NCBI GenBank assembly: GCA_964247055.1
Contig: OZ176051.1
Location: 10,230,001 to 10,294,000, forward strand
Length of the DNA: 64,000 nt
From: Paragordius varius
Taxonomy: Eukaryota; Nematomorpha
Direction: 5' to 3'
Under the pieces are notes generated by a model. It did no database searches and was not told the DNA's origin. It saw nothing but the letters and a program-made list of their open reading frames with translations. Both the position numbers and the translations under genes were made by a program. Positions 34,876-46,900 of the stretch are shown piece after piece (position 1 is the first letter of the stretch; each line of letters opens with the position of its first letter).

Positions 34876-37800
34876 ATGACTGAAAATAGCAGTAATGTTT
34901 TTAATGATTTTGACGAATTCAATGCTCTTTTTGCATCTATTGATCAAAATACAGAAGAAATTGTTCAACCGGAATTAGTATTAGAGTCGGATAAAGTTCA
35001 ATATGTAAATGCCCTATCGCCTTCTTCGTATATTCTCCCTGAAGAATTTGTTACGGTTGCGCCGGATAATTCTTACAATATATCTATGGAAGATAATTAT
35101 TTGCTGCTATCAAGTGACCCAAAATATATAGAAGCGTCTGGAATTTCTCAAGACGTTAGTTCTGCTGTAGAAACGGATATTAAATCTAATATAGCAAATT
35201 ATGATTTGGATGATATAATTAAAGATAGCGATGACTACGAAACTAATAGTCAAATTTCTTCAATAGATCCTCGTTCTTTTTTTCAAGATAAGGGATTGGT
35301 TTCTTCGAGAAAAGATGCCCGTCGAAAAATGCGCATAGAACCCTATAATGTTAAGTGTCGGATTAAAAACCGCCGAAGGCTTTGTACAAAATTCTATACG
35401 CACGTCAAAAATAATAAGTGGTTTTATAAGGCTGCATTTAACCAACTTAAAGATTATAATCTACTTTATGATAGAGAATTTAATCATGTTCAACAAAGAT
35501 TCCTAAAGTATCCCTCTATTGAAAATTTGACACAAATTTTTCAACCGATAGTTACTGTAAAGTTTATGGATGAACAAATATCACGCATATTAAATATTAG
35601 TGACGTTTCAACATTCTGTAAATCTCTTGCTCAATCTATTGCTTTACGCGAGAAAAATCTTAAACCGCTTTATCTAAATAAAACGGCCACATGCCTGAGT
35701 AAACCCTTGAAATCTCACGAAAACAAAAACAAAGTTTTATCAAAGATTTTTAGCAGGAGTGCTTCAATAAATTTGAATTTAAATAATAACCAAACGAATG
35801 TCAATATTAATCATATCCATGCGATTCCGTCCGATGAAAACTCAAATGCTAAAAATATTATCACATCAACCTGTATTAATGAGTCTTGTCAAAATGAAAA
35901 TTCAATAGGTATCGACAAACCCATCGATAAAAGCTACCTCGATTCCGCAAACGATATCCCCCAAGTTTCTGTTAATACAGTCACTAACAATAATGTTAAT
36001 ATACCGAACCCTTTATCTCCCATAAAAGTGAAACCATTAAGCAGCACACTGTTAAATCTTAAAAAACGCGTTGAAAAATTAAAGCAAATGAGTTTGATGG
36101 ATAAAAATAACGGTTTAATTTTTATTTTTTAAATAAAATTATTACGTTTACATATATATAATTTAAAACAATTTTTTTGCTTTAGCCCTATAATTAGAGG
36201 TTGGTATTGGTGCTAGAATCATTAGTTTTTGAAACCGTATATCTAATTGTTTTTTAAACCGGAATTGCGTTTTTAAATGTTTTTTTTAAATTATTAAATT
36301 TTAAAATATATAACAATATTAACCATATAACGACATAATATGAAGATTTTAGCCTACCTTTGCAATTAGAAGTCGTACGTATTTCCTATCAAGCAATAGG
36401 TGGCTTTTGAAATGAAAATTTTAAGATGACAATGTTTACCACATGTCGAATTGTGAAACACATTTCGCCCTTGTTGTGGACTCATTAGTCACACATAAAA
36501 TTTTCGTTTCATAAAGCGACCTATTGCTTTATAGGAAGTACTATGACTTTCAATTGCAAAGGTAGCTTCATATTATGTCGTTATTCAATACCGCCATTTT
36601 TTTCTAGTATTTTAATTTTACCATATTTTTAAAATCGTTTTTATATTTTATATTACTTAATTTTGAGATGAGTAGGGAACAATCAATTTTTTAGTTTATT
36701 CAGCAAAAATTTCTTTCCGAATTTTTTTTTGATATATTAAACGGAGCACCTTACTGAACTGTTTTCCAAAATACACTGAAGTGAAACTAGAAATCAATTT
36801 AGGAATTGCAAAAAAGCAGTTTATTCCATCTCTGATTTTATATTTCATTTTTGCAAAGATGATTGAAACATAATTCTCTACCAAGTTTTTTATATCGTCA
36901 TAGGAGAAAAGAGTCACACTATTCATAATAAATTATTCCTTTTATTTTTCAAATGTGATATTAGGGGTAATGTCTTTATATTAATATATTCTATTGCTTA
37001 ATACCGAGTCATTCATGTCTAAATTTTAGTGCTCTTAACGATCGTAACAGTTTCATTTTAACAATATTTTGTGCGAACCTTTTATGTGAATTGATGCTTT
37101 TTTATTTTGATTTCTCCTATATGCCACACCATTTTATAGCAAAAAATATTTTTTCTTTAAATATTTAGGTATTGGAAAATAGTATTTGTCTAAAGTTTAT
37201 TTTTTTGTTCAAAATCAAGTCTTTTTTAAGATTTTTTTCTGATGCCATGTTCCGCACCAAATAAGGTTTTATACCAATTACTTATTGGTTTAGTTTACGT
37301 CTTTCGTCGGTTATATTTCTTGTTTGTGTTTTGCCTGCTACCGCGTACAACGCAAACATGTTAAATTGTTTTTTCTCAACCAACGAACGATCTTCATTTT
37401 TATTTTACTATATTGGAAATATCATAGTTATCACACATATATTTGGTATTCTTATCATAAACTGACTACATAGGTATTTATCTTGTTATATTATAGAGTT
37501 AGGGTTTGATTTTGACCCGTCAAAATATGTCAACCAACCTAACCGCTTATATTTTTCAATCATTTTATAGAAAAAATGTAAAATATTTATTGTAACTAAA
37601 TCAAACAAAAAAAAGTTAATCGTTCAAATTGGCTTAAACATTCATTACTTTTTAGGTAGTTTAGTATCCCAGAATGATTTTAATTACCAACCTAAAAAAG
37701 CATTGGTACGAAGACCTGGGCAAGCCTGTTTTAAGCTTTCCCTCAATACAAAATGGCTCTAAATTAAAGAAAATTATAATAATGTAATAGGTTCTATTGA

Positions 37801-40800
37801 TTTTAAAAATTGTCTATGTATATTTGAACTGAGTTATGAATGTCTAGATGTGTTACTACTAGTCTTTTGACATTATAACTTTTTTGTATGTAAAACAAGG
37901 ATACACATAGTTTTATAACAAAGTTTCATATTTATATCATATGTGTCAAGTTTATTTTTTATTTAAATTCTAGCAGGACAAAGTTGCAAAGAAGACATAT
38001 CACCAATGTTGACCAAATCTGACACGCATATCGATAACAGCACGGTACTTTTGATTTTACTAATAATTAATCTTGAATTAATTGATTAACATAAATATAT
38101 ATATATATATATAGTGTGAGATAAACTTTAACTATATTAAGATTTTATCCAAAATAATTATACAACACAATATAATTTAATATTATTTTAAGATTCCTGA
38201 ACACCAGACCAAACAAAAGCCGACACGTACTAATTCAAAAACTCTATTATCGAACAAATTAGATGCTGTAAATGAAACTGTATCAACTCCCATAAACAGT
38301 ACCAAAAAAATACGGCGTAATGGTAAATCTCTCCAATCAAATGGTAATATTTCACCTGAAAATGGTGAAAATGTCACTCTAGTAGCTGTTAAGGGCAAAC
38401 CACGTGGGCGATATGCTAAAAAACACATTTTAGCCACTAATTCAAATACTGCTGTTAATGATAGTTTCAATAAATCACCCAAAAGTATAGCAAAAGAACC
38501 TACTAATCGTTTGAATAAATCAAGTATAGACAAGGATAAATTGATTGACACTCAAGGTATAACTAACAATTTGGATATTATAGCGGATTCTGAATTTGAT
38601 GATGATGATGATTTACCATTGATTCAACCAACCTTAACATCTTTCATCCGACAAAAGATGGCGAATAATAATGTAAATCCCCTACCCATATCACCTAAAA
38701 GAATTACTAAAACCTCACAAAAACAAAATGATCTGGCAGGAAAAGAATCGACAAAAAATAATGTTAATGGGAACGAAGATTCATTAGAAAGTAACCTAAC
38801 TATTCAACCAACGATAACACCTTTCATTGCACAATATATAAATAATTCCAGCACAACAGCATATGACACCAGTCAAATCCAAAACGCAAATTTAACGCCT
38901 CCAACCCAATCTACATCACCAAACAAAAATGATCATCAAAACAGTATGATAAGCGCATTAAGTAAAGAAACCACCGATCAAATTTACAATGCGCTAAAGA
39001 ATCGTATTAATACCATATTGGATAATTATGTCCCTGCACCTGCAGATTCTGGCATTCAACTTCCGCCTTCACCCTCGCAACAAAAAATTGAGGAGATTTG
39101 TGGCCGAATGGCCCATGACATAGAGATGGCTATGCGAGAAAGCACAAACCTAGATACCTCTAATACACATCAATACAAAGCAAAGTGTCGAGCTATATGT
39201 TACAATTTGAACGATCCAAAAAATAGGGTAAACTAACTCCTAAATATATTTGATCTGTCATGATTATTTAAGGCATATTTTAACATGTAAAAGTTAGTTT
39301 ATTAAATCAAAAGTAGTGCACTCATCAATGGTATTATGAGATATATTTAATGCTCAACACAGTGAAGGCTAATATCTTTTTTATTTCAATAATCCTTCAT
39401 CTTTGATTGAAAAATAGCTTTTGTCCTATGATATTTTAGATTTTTAATTCTTAGCTAAAAACCTTTGACAATTTGTTTTGATAGATCTTTTATTGTCTAA
39501 TTGATGATGAAATCAAACCTTCAACCTTTGTAACCATGACACAAGACAAAATATCTCAATACCGATCCATGTCTCAAACCATAACTCCACCAAAGCTTAT
39601 TAGAGCTTTACGAAAATTTTGGTCCCCGCACCAATACAAAGTTTGATTCAGCCTAAATATGTTGTTAAAATTTATTTAGGTGCCTATAACCATTTAAACA
39701 TATAAAAATATAAATATACAGTTTAGAGTAACTGTATTTAAACCGCCGCCCTAAAATGCTTTTGACAGCCCTGAATTATTTATTTGCTTATTTAAAGTGT
39801 AAGTATCTGCATAAGTGTCACAGCCTATTGTATGGTACGCGGCCTCTGAGGCAAGACAATTATTATATTAGGCCCTTCGTTTTAAGTGAGTACCACTGGT
39901 TTAGAGACTCTTTTCTATTTATATAAAATTAATGACTTAAATTATATTAATAAAATCAAAGCAAACATTAATTTTAATATAAGAATCAAAGTTTTATTTT
40001 AAAATATATTATAATTAAGCAGATTTTTATTAATAATTTTTCTACATGGACAAATGCCTTGTAGTTTTAGGAATCTAAGATTTATTCAATATGTTATGTA
40101 GAATATATGTATCTGCGTGCTATATATGGGAAGCGATTCTAAAACTGTAAAAACAATTTTCTTAAATTCACTGTTTCAACGATGTTTTTTCGGTATATCA
40201 TTATTAAAATAGATATCAAGTAAATATTAGGCCTGTAAAGATTATCTTTATTTCTTTCCTGAAATACTACAGATTTGAGATTGTTGAAAAAAAAATATAT
40301 TTATTTAACACTTTGATTCAAATTGGGGCATCTAGAGACCTTAGACCATATTTAAAATGATATATAAAAAACGAATGAAGGAGTAATCTTAAGGATTATA
40401 TATTTTGTTATCAAATATATTAACGTTCCCTAAACTTGATTGATAAAAAAACTACAAGCGATGTCTATATCTGTGATTTCATAAAAAGCCAAAAATAAGA
40501 TCATTTTAATTTAAGGAAATCGTCTGATTTATATGACTGATATGTTTTGGTACTACCGTTTATTTGATGAAAAAAATTATATTATTTAAAAACAAACTAT
40601 GTAAGAGAGTCTTTTAATTTAAAAAATCCTGCTTTAAATATACTCCTACAAAATTACGAAACATCATTCATTATCGTTTTCGGCAAAAAAGATTTTTTTA
40701 ACTTTTTATTTAGTATTTGTCCAAATTTTTACCATTGGTAATTCAAGTTGGACTAAAATAATAAATTTTATAAAACCATCCAAATACTTTAGAAAAATCG

Positions 40801-43302
40801 TTATTTGAAATGATTCTTCCGTAGAAAATATTTTATGCGCCAATAAAAGCTGCAAATATTGTTTTTAAAGGACATTTTTAAATTAAATCAAACATTTTGC
40901 AGGTTTAGAATACTGTCTCGGACCGTGTTGCAATTAATTCAAAATTATATTGCATCGCTGAAATTAACCCATAAACTATATTATTAGGTAATCAATTTAA
41001 CGTATTTTTTTTATTTATAGCCTTATGGAAAACCAAATTTTAAAAATGGACTTGGAAAGCGAGATAGATTTAACAAGCAACTTCCTCTTCGTGATAATAT
41101 GCATGCAGATCCACGGGTACGTTCACAAAATTATCAAACCACGAATAAAAGATCATTACCGTTGACCTCAAAAAATGTGGAAAAAAGATTTCCCGAAAAA
41201 ATTAACGCCAATTTATCTGCAACGAATCCCCTCAATTTACAGCCCTTAGATACGGTCTCACATGGGCCTGCATCGTTGTACTCAGAAATTAATCTTGAAA
41301 GCGATGATATAGATGAGTCTAAGTGTGCATTTAATCGAATTCCTTTATATAGCAATTAAATATCATTATTAGCATTATTTTATTTTAATTATCCTGATAA
41401 TCACGAAATCGTATAAAAAAATAAAAGAGTAAATTTATTTGACTTCAAAAAATATATTATGTATGTTTAAGATTTGGATCGACATTCGAAAGAAAAACGC
41501 TTTTAAATAATAAGCAATCAACTTCAGCATTATCCCGTGATCCAAGATTCAATAAAAATTACAGGTACGTATGCCTACGATTTAAAAAAGCTAAATATAT
41601 TAATAAGGCCTAAAACTAAAACTTTTGTTTTCCATTTAAATAGCTTGGTTGATGCAAATTTAAGTTTCCAACTACCGAGTTTCCACCCAGATCTTTCAAA
41701 CTCTCAAAAAACAATCATAAATACGAATCCTAAAATGCTCAAATGTTTTGAATGCAACAAAAATTACATGGTAACTGAGAAATTGATTAAATGGTGCGCA
41801 GCCGAAAAAAGCATTAAATTAGGTTTTATTCGAGCTCATGAGGCTTGGAAAACGATAGAAACGGCTCATTACTACCATCAAGTAAGTGACAGCAAATATC
41901 ACAAATAAAGTGTTCAAACAACTACTATTTTAATTGTATAATTTATTAACTATAAAATTATCAGAAATATATAACAACGATATCTTGCTTTAGGACGATA
42001 CCATAATTTACAAATTGTATCCTATTGGTTTGGATTCAATCAATAATAATATTAAAAAGAGCAACAATTCAAACGTTAGCCCAAATAAATTATTAAATTT
42101 CATGCAACAAATGCTGACAAATTCAAAGTTGTTGCATGCCGATTTATATTTTGATAATACACCCTTAAGCATATATCTTACACCATTTCCCCCAAACAAA
42201 AATGATAAATTTCCACCCTTTTTATACAACACCTATCGTAACGAGATAAAATGTAAGTTAAACTTCTTTAAAATTTGTTTTATTAACTAGTGCGCAACTG
42301 CTTATGGTTTTTGTATTTATAGATAAAACAAATGATGTACGAGAAGATCAATCCTTCTTCATTGGGATATTAGTTTTATCGCGTGACAAACGAGATTTGT
42401 TAACTCAAACCACACTAAAGAACAGCAACAGGACTCCTGAAAAAGAAGTCATCGCTATAATACAAGAACCGCCGATAAAAGAGCCGACACTGTCACTAAA
42501 ACCACCGAATCCCTTTGATTTTTTGCCAACAACAGATTTGCCTCATGGTGATGTGGATTACAGATTGTTAGAAAAAACTTTAGTACAAAATGTTGCTACT
42601 CGCAATGCAATGAATCAAAATGTAGTCATTGATGATACCAAGCCCGTAAAACAATCTAAGTATGTGTTCAGATTTTATTTGCGATACGGTAAACATATTA
42701 CTTTTTGAGGTAGTTTCCCTCAAAATTAATTTAAAATTATTTATCTCTACCGATGGTACAATAGGCCCTATAAAAAGAATATATGTCTAAAAAAGTACCG
42801 ATGATAATGGGCTTAAAATTTAAACATGTGCATGATATGTTTTTTTAGGGCTCTAATTTTATTAATGAACTAATAATATAACCGCTTATATTTTATTATT
42901 TGGCAACAAAAATAATAAACATATATGTTGAGCATTTGTTTTTACGGTGAATATCGGTATAAATAATTTGACGGTAGTAATTATTAGATTAAATAATTTA
43001 GTTTGCAATATACAAATTTGATTATTATAGCAAAAATATTTTTTATTAATATTTATAAAACGAACTAAATCTATTAGTATAAATAGCAACCTAGTATTCT
43101 TATAAGAATTATATACGCTTTTGTAATTAAAATTTCAAATTATTATTTTAGATTGCCAATCCAAAATTACAAAACAAACAGTTTTGGAAGTTGCGATATC
43201 GATAAGGCAATAGCGGATGAAGAGCCATCCGTAAATTTAGATGATCTTTTGTTGAAAGTGGCAGTTAGTCTTAAAACTTTAGAAACCCAAAAAACAAAAT
43301 GA
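34876..43302 (+). CDS. TFIIS central-domain and SPOC-like protein (PHF3/DIDO1/Bye1-like)
   Basis: Ten exons in consistent phase: 34876-36112, 37974-38044, 38193-39227, 39485-39640, 41021-41324, 41528-41564, 41644-41881, 41994-42252, 42323-42659, 43152-43302 (about 1274 aa). Exons 3-4 carry the TFIIS central (TFS2M) fold: IEEICGRMAHDIEMAMREST, then YKAKCRAICYNLNDPKNR, then DDEIKPSTFVTMTQDKI (family 'Y..K.R.I.FNLKD.KN..L...VL.GEI.P..LV.M...E'). Exons 8-9 fit the second half of a SPOC domain: IIYKLYPIGLD, LHADLYFDNTPLSIYLTPFP, then SFFIGILVLSRDKRD. This pair defines nuclear RNA polymerase II-binding regulators; SPOC reads the phosphorylated polymerase tail. No PHD finger, usual in the family, is visible. 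Exon 3 also has an acidic run, an AT-hook-like KPRGRY and a repeated IQPT(L/I)T.FI motif. Joining exon 1 (Asn-rich, unknown domain) rests on phase and a weak gtttaa donor. If that is wrong, exon 1 is a separate intronless gene with AATAAA beside its stop at 36130. Confidence 0.7.
36327..36584. repeat. Foldback MITE in the first intron
   Basis: Inverted arms: left ATAACGACATAATATGAAG through tttgcaattagaagtcgtac to caagcaataggt, and right the inverse of the same order. The element is about 258 bp. The target duplication is unclear. It lies in the putative intron between exons 1 and 2 of the TFIIS/SPOC gene. Confidence 0.7.
39729..39898. repeat. Short hAT-like MITE (170 bp) with 8-bp duplication
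   Basis: Flanked by gtttagag at 39721-39728 and again at 39899-39906. The right end reads GTGAGTACCACTG, a usual hAT terminus; the left end (TAACTGTATTTAAA) has drifted. It lies in the intron between exons 4 and 5 of the TFIIS/SPOC gene. Confidence 0.5.
40297..40345. repeat. Solo end of the piggyBac-like MITE
   Basis: The sequence tttaacactttgattcaaat followed by tggggc matches the inverse of the right terminus of the copy at 47450-48000 (tttgaatcgaagtgttaa). The rest of the element is not seen nearby. Confidence 0.4.
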
Positions 43303-43984
43303 AATATAAAGTTATTACATTATATCTAATTGCTAATGATAAATTTATCTCTAATAAATTCCCATGTTATCCAATAAAAATGTATTATAATATAATAATT
43401 TTTTTCATATCTAAGTGCGCATGGAGTATTTAAATTATTTCATAAGTTTACACCTCACCAGTTTGTGATCTAATAAAGCTATTTGGAATTAACATTCTTT
43501 GTGATTAAATTAAAAAATACTTTCTTTAAAATATGACATAACATTTTAAAAATATGCCACTCTTTCCATGGAATGAAAGGGAAAAAGGTATCGGAAGCAC
43601 CGTTTGTGTAGGGAAAAATTATTCCGTTATCCAATTGATTATAAAGAGATTTTATAGATGGAATGCTTATGTTAAAAAATTTGATACTTTGATTTTATTG
43701 GATTATTATATGGAATATTGTCTTCAATAATATCTTTGACCGTATAATTATTTTCGGAACCTTGATGAGTTGTAGTTTTACCAAATATCTCTACCACTAA
43801 CTTGTCATAATCATGCTATATTTATGGATAAATTTACTGTCTGTTTGGGTGCTGAGGTGTCAATTTTATTTTCTGTTCTAAAACTTTGAAAATCATCAAA
43901 TTCGTCGTCATTTTTCACCTCATTTAGCATATGTAAAATTCACCTGTACATTTCGCATAATATCATTTAAAACACACCCTTATC
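43303..43984. promoter_or_regulatory. 682-bp spacer, presumed CAP promoter region
   Basis: Short gap between the stop of the TFIIS/SPOC gene and the first ATG of CAP, both on the plus strand. It must contain the 3' end of one gene and the promoter and leader of the other, unless a non-coding exon lies inside. No TATA box or other element stands out in the AT-rich sequence. Confidence 0.4.
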
Positions 43985-46900
43985 ATGCCTGTTTCTGAAA
44001 CCACTTTTGAAAAGCTTATAAATCGGCTAGAAACGGTTTGTACCCAGTTAGAAAAACATTCTGTTATGCCATCAGATAAAAAGAAAAATATTCATCAAGA
44101 TACTATGAACAAATTTATTACAAATGGTATGTGCAATAATATATTTACGACAACAATAATTTTAAAATCATATAATTAATTCTGACTCCTGTAATGTTTT
44201 GCGTTTCTAAATGCATTATAATTTCTAGATAAATATGTGGATATTAATATTATAAATTATCCAATCATTAATTTGAGTTTATTTGAGAACAATGAAATAT
44301 ACATTTTATTAAATAGTCTGTTTGCTAAAATGTTTGTAAATTAACACTCAAAAGTTTTATTTTATTTCCCCCAAACACTACCTTAACATTTTATTACCTT
44401 TTGGGATAGTTTTACATCTCATAGCGTTCTAATTTGAGTACCTAAAAAAGTATTGAAGGTACTAACTAAACCGAATAAAAAATATGATTTTCTTAGTCTT
44501 TTAGGCGCATTATTTTTAAAAATTACCTTAAAAATGTAAAATTGTAAAAAAATCCTTATTAACTTTTTTGTCGCCATTTTTTTCTATATTTTTTTTTAAT
44601 CGGTAATGCATCAGGCATATAATGTATATTAAGGTTGGAAATTGGCTTCAAAACCTTTCAGGCTACGTTTTACTAGTAAAACTAAAAAAGAAATCACAAT
44701 TAACTATGACTTTATCTAATACATGAGAACAATGCTTGATAATTAAATTTTAATTAAATAACTTGGAAAAAATCTGTTTCTATTAGTATTGGCCAATTTG
44801 GGTTATACGGTATTAATGTATTGTAATTTATCATTAGTTGTTTTGCGGATTGGAACTCCTCTTCTTCTCTCTCGGTCCAGGCCCATGGTCTAATTGAACC
44901 TGTGTTTCTGTGGAGGTTGCATATCGCTTGATGGAGATTTGGTATGAATCGTTCGTGAAAGTTTAGCAGTCCTAAAAATGATCTTAGTTCTGTCTTATTG
45001 GTGGGTCTCGGACAATTGATCAAAGCTTGAATTTTGTCATTGGTGGGACGAATTCCATTCTTTAAAATTTTATATCCCATGTAATTGACAGATGAAACGG
45101 CGTTGCAATTTGTCTCTGCTCAGTTTCAACCCTGCAGCTTCCAATCGTTGCAATACCCTGGTCAATGTGGCGTCATGTTCGGTTCTTGTTTTACCTGATA
45201 TTAATATGTCATCTAAATAGATACATATACCTCGTATGTCACCAATCAAATTATCCATGATTCGTTGAAATATATGAGGTGCCGTAGTCAACCCAAATGG
45301 AAGTCGTTGGTAACAATAAAAACCTTGATGGGTAGTTATGGTCAGTAGTGGTTGTGATGATTGTTGTATGGGAATTTGCAGGTAAGCATTTTTCAGATCT
45401 AGTGACGTAAAAACTGTCCCTTGAGCTGTTCTTGAGATTAGTTCATCAAAGGTGGGGATTACGTGGGAATCGGGTAGCAAATGAGGATTGAGGCTGATTC
45501 GGAAATCCGCACATATCCTTATTTGGCCATTTGGTTTTAATATATTTACTGTTGGTGTGGCCCAAGATATACGCTCCATATTTGGGTCGATTTTTCTCAG
45601 GATACCTAGGTCTATCAATCTAGTTCATTTTCTACACGTTCTTGCAGGGGTAGGGGAACTCTCCAGGGGTAGTGTTACATTATTTATCGCAATCGATACC
45701 TCCACATCCTTAAGACATCCTAACCCGTCGAACAACCTATTATACTGGTTATATATAGATTTATTAGTTATATTATTAATCATCACATTATTTGGTAAAT
45801 TTAAATCAAATGCACGAATCCAAGGGAGACCAAAAATTAATGGTCGATCTCCCTCGGTTACAAAACATTCAAGGGTTTTTGTCATACCGTTCATTGTTAC
45901 GCTTAATTCTGTTTTACCGATGGTCGGGATTGTTTCGTTATTGTATGTGGATACTCTCTGTCCTACCTCTAGTCGTGGTTGTCCGGTTGATCTTCAGCAT
46001 CTGTCAGCACCTGTGTCAAACAACATTGTTGTTTCTATTCCGTTAAGTTGCACGGTTATTGTTGGGCCCATCCCAGTTGAATTTGTCACTGCCCGAATAC
46101 CTGGTTTGGTGGGATATTTGGTTCGGCAATACTTTGCAAAATGGTTGTATTTTCCGCACTTATAGCATCGTTGACCCTTTGCACTGCATTTATCGATTGC
46201 ATGACATTTCCCACATCTTTGGCAGTCTCTTTGGTGTATGGTTCTTTCTTGGCGGATTTTCAGCACCTTCGTTTCAATCACTTTGAGGGAATGCGCCATA
46301 TCATTTACCATTTGTAGTGACACTGGTTCGCCTTCATTTTGACCCGTGGGGAATCTTATATGTATCCCGTTCTAGGATTGGCATATTTAGTCCTATCAAG
46401 AAAACATCTCTTAAAATGCATGCTATATTGCCTTCAAAATCACAATCGTCAGCTATTACTTTTAATCTTTCCATATAACTCATGATTGGTTCGCCTTCTT
46501 GTCTGGTTGTTTTAAAGAATTCCTTACGACTCAGCCATATGCTTTTGTCCGGGGCAAAGATTTGCATTGCCATTTTTTGAATTTGAGCCCATGTCATATC
46601 CTCTATTTTCGTAGGAAGCTTGGTTTTCCAGTATAGAGATTGTGCGTAGTCCTGCATAGGCCAGGAATAAGTTTTTTAATATTTCATCATTTGGATTAAT
46701 GTTTTTAGCGATTAAGATACGATTCACGTGCTTTAAGTTTTGTTTAAAATTAGTGTTTGGATCGTATTCGTTAATACTGATTTTGGAAATTTCGTTTTTA
46801 TAATAGAGACGACATATAAATTATTAATTCAAATTAAGTACATTTATTAACTGATTGCTTAGTGGTGGTACAGGTAGATTTATATTTTTTAGCAAGGATA

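Noticed and set aside
45488-46286. Plus-strand frames opposite the Gypsy fossil
   Set aside because: Shadows of the minus-strand element; no motif of their own.
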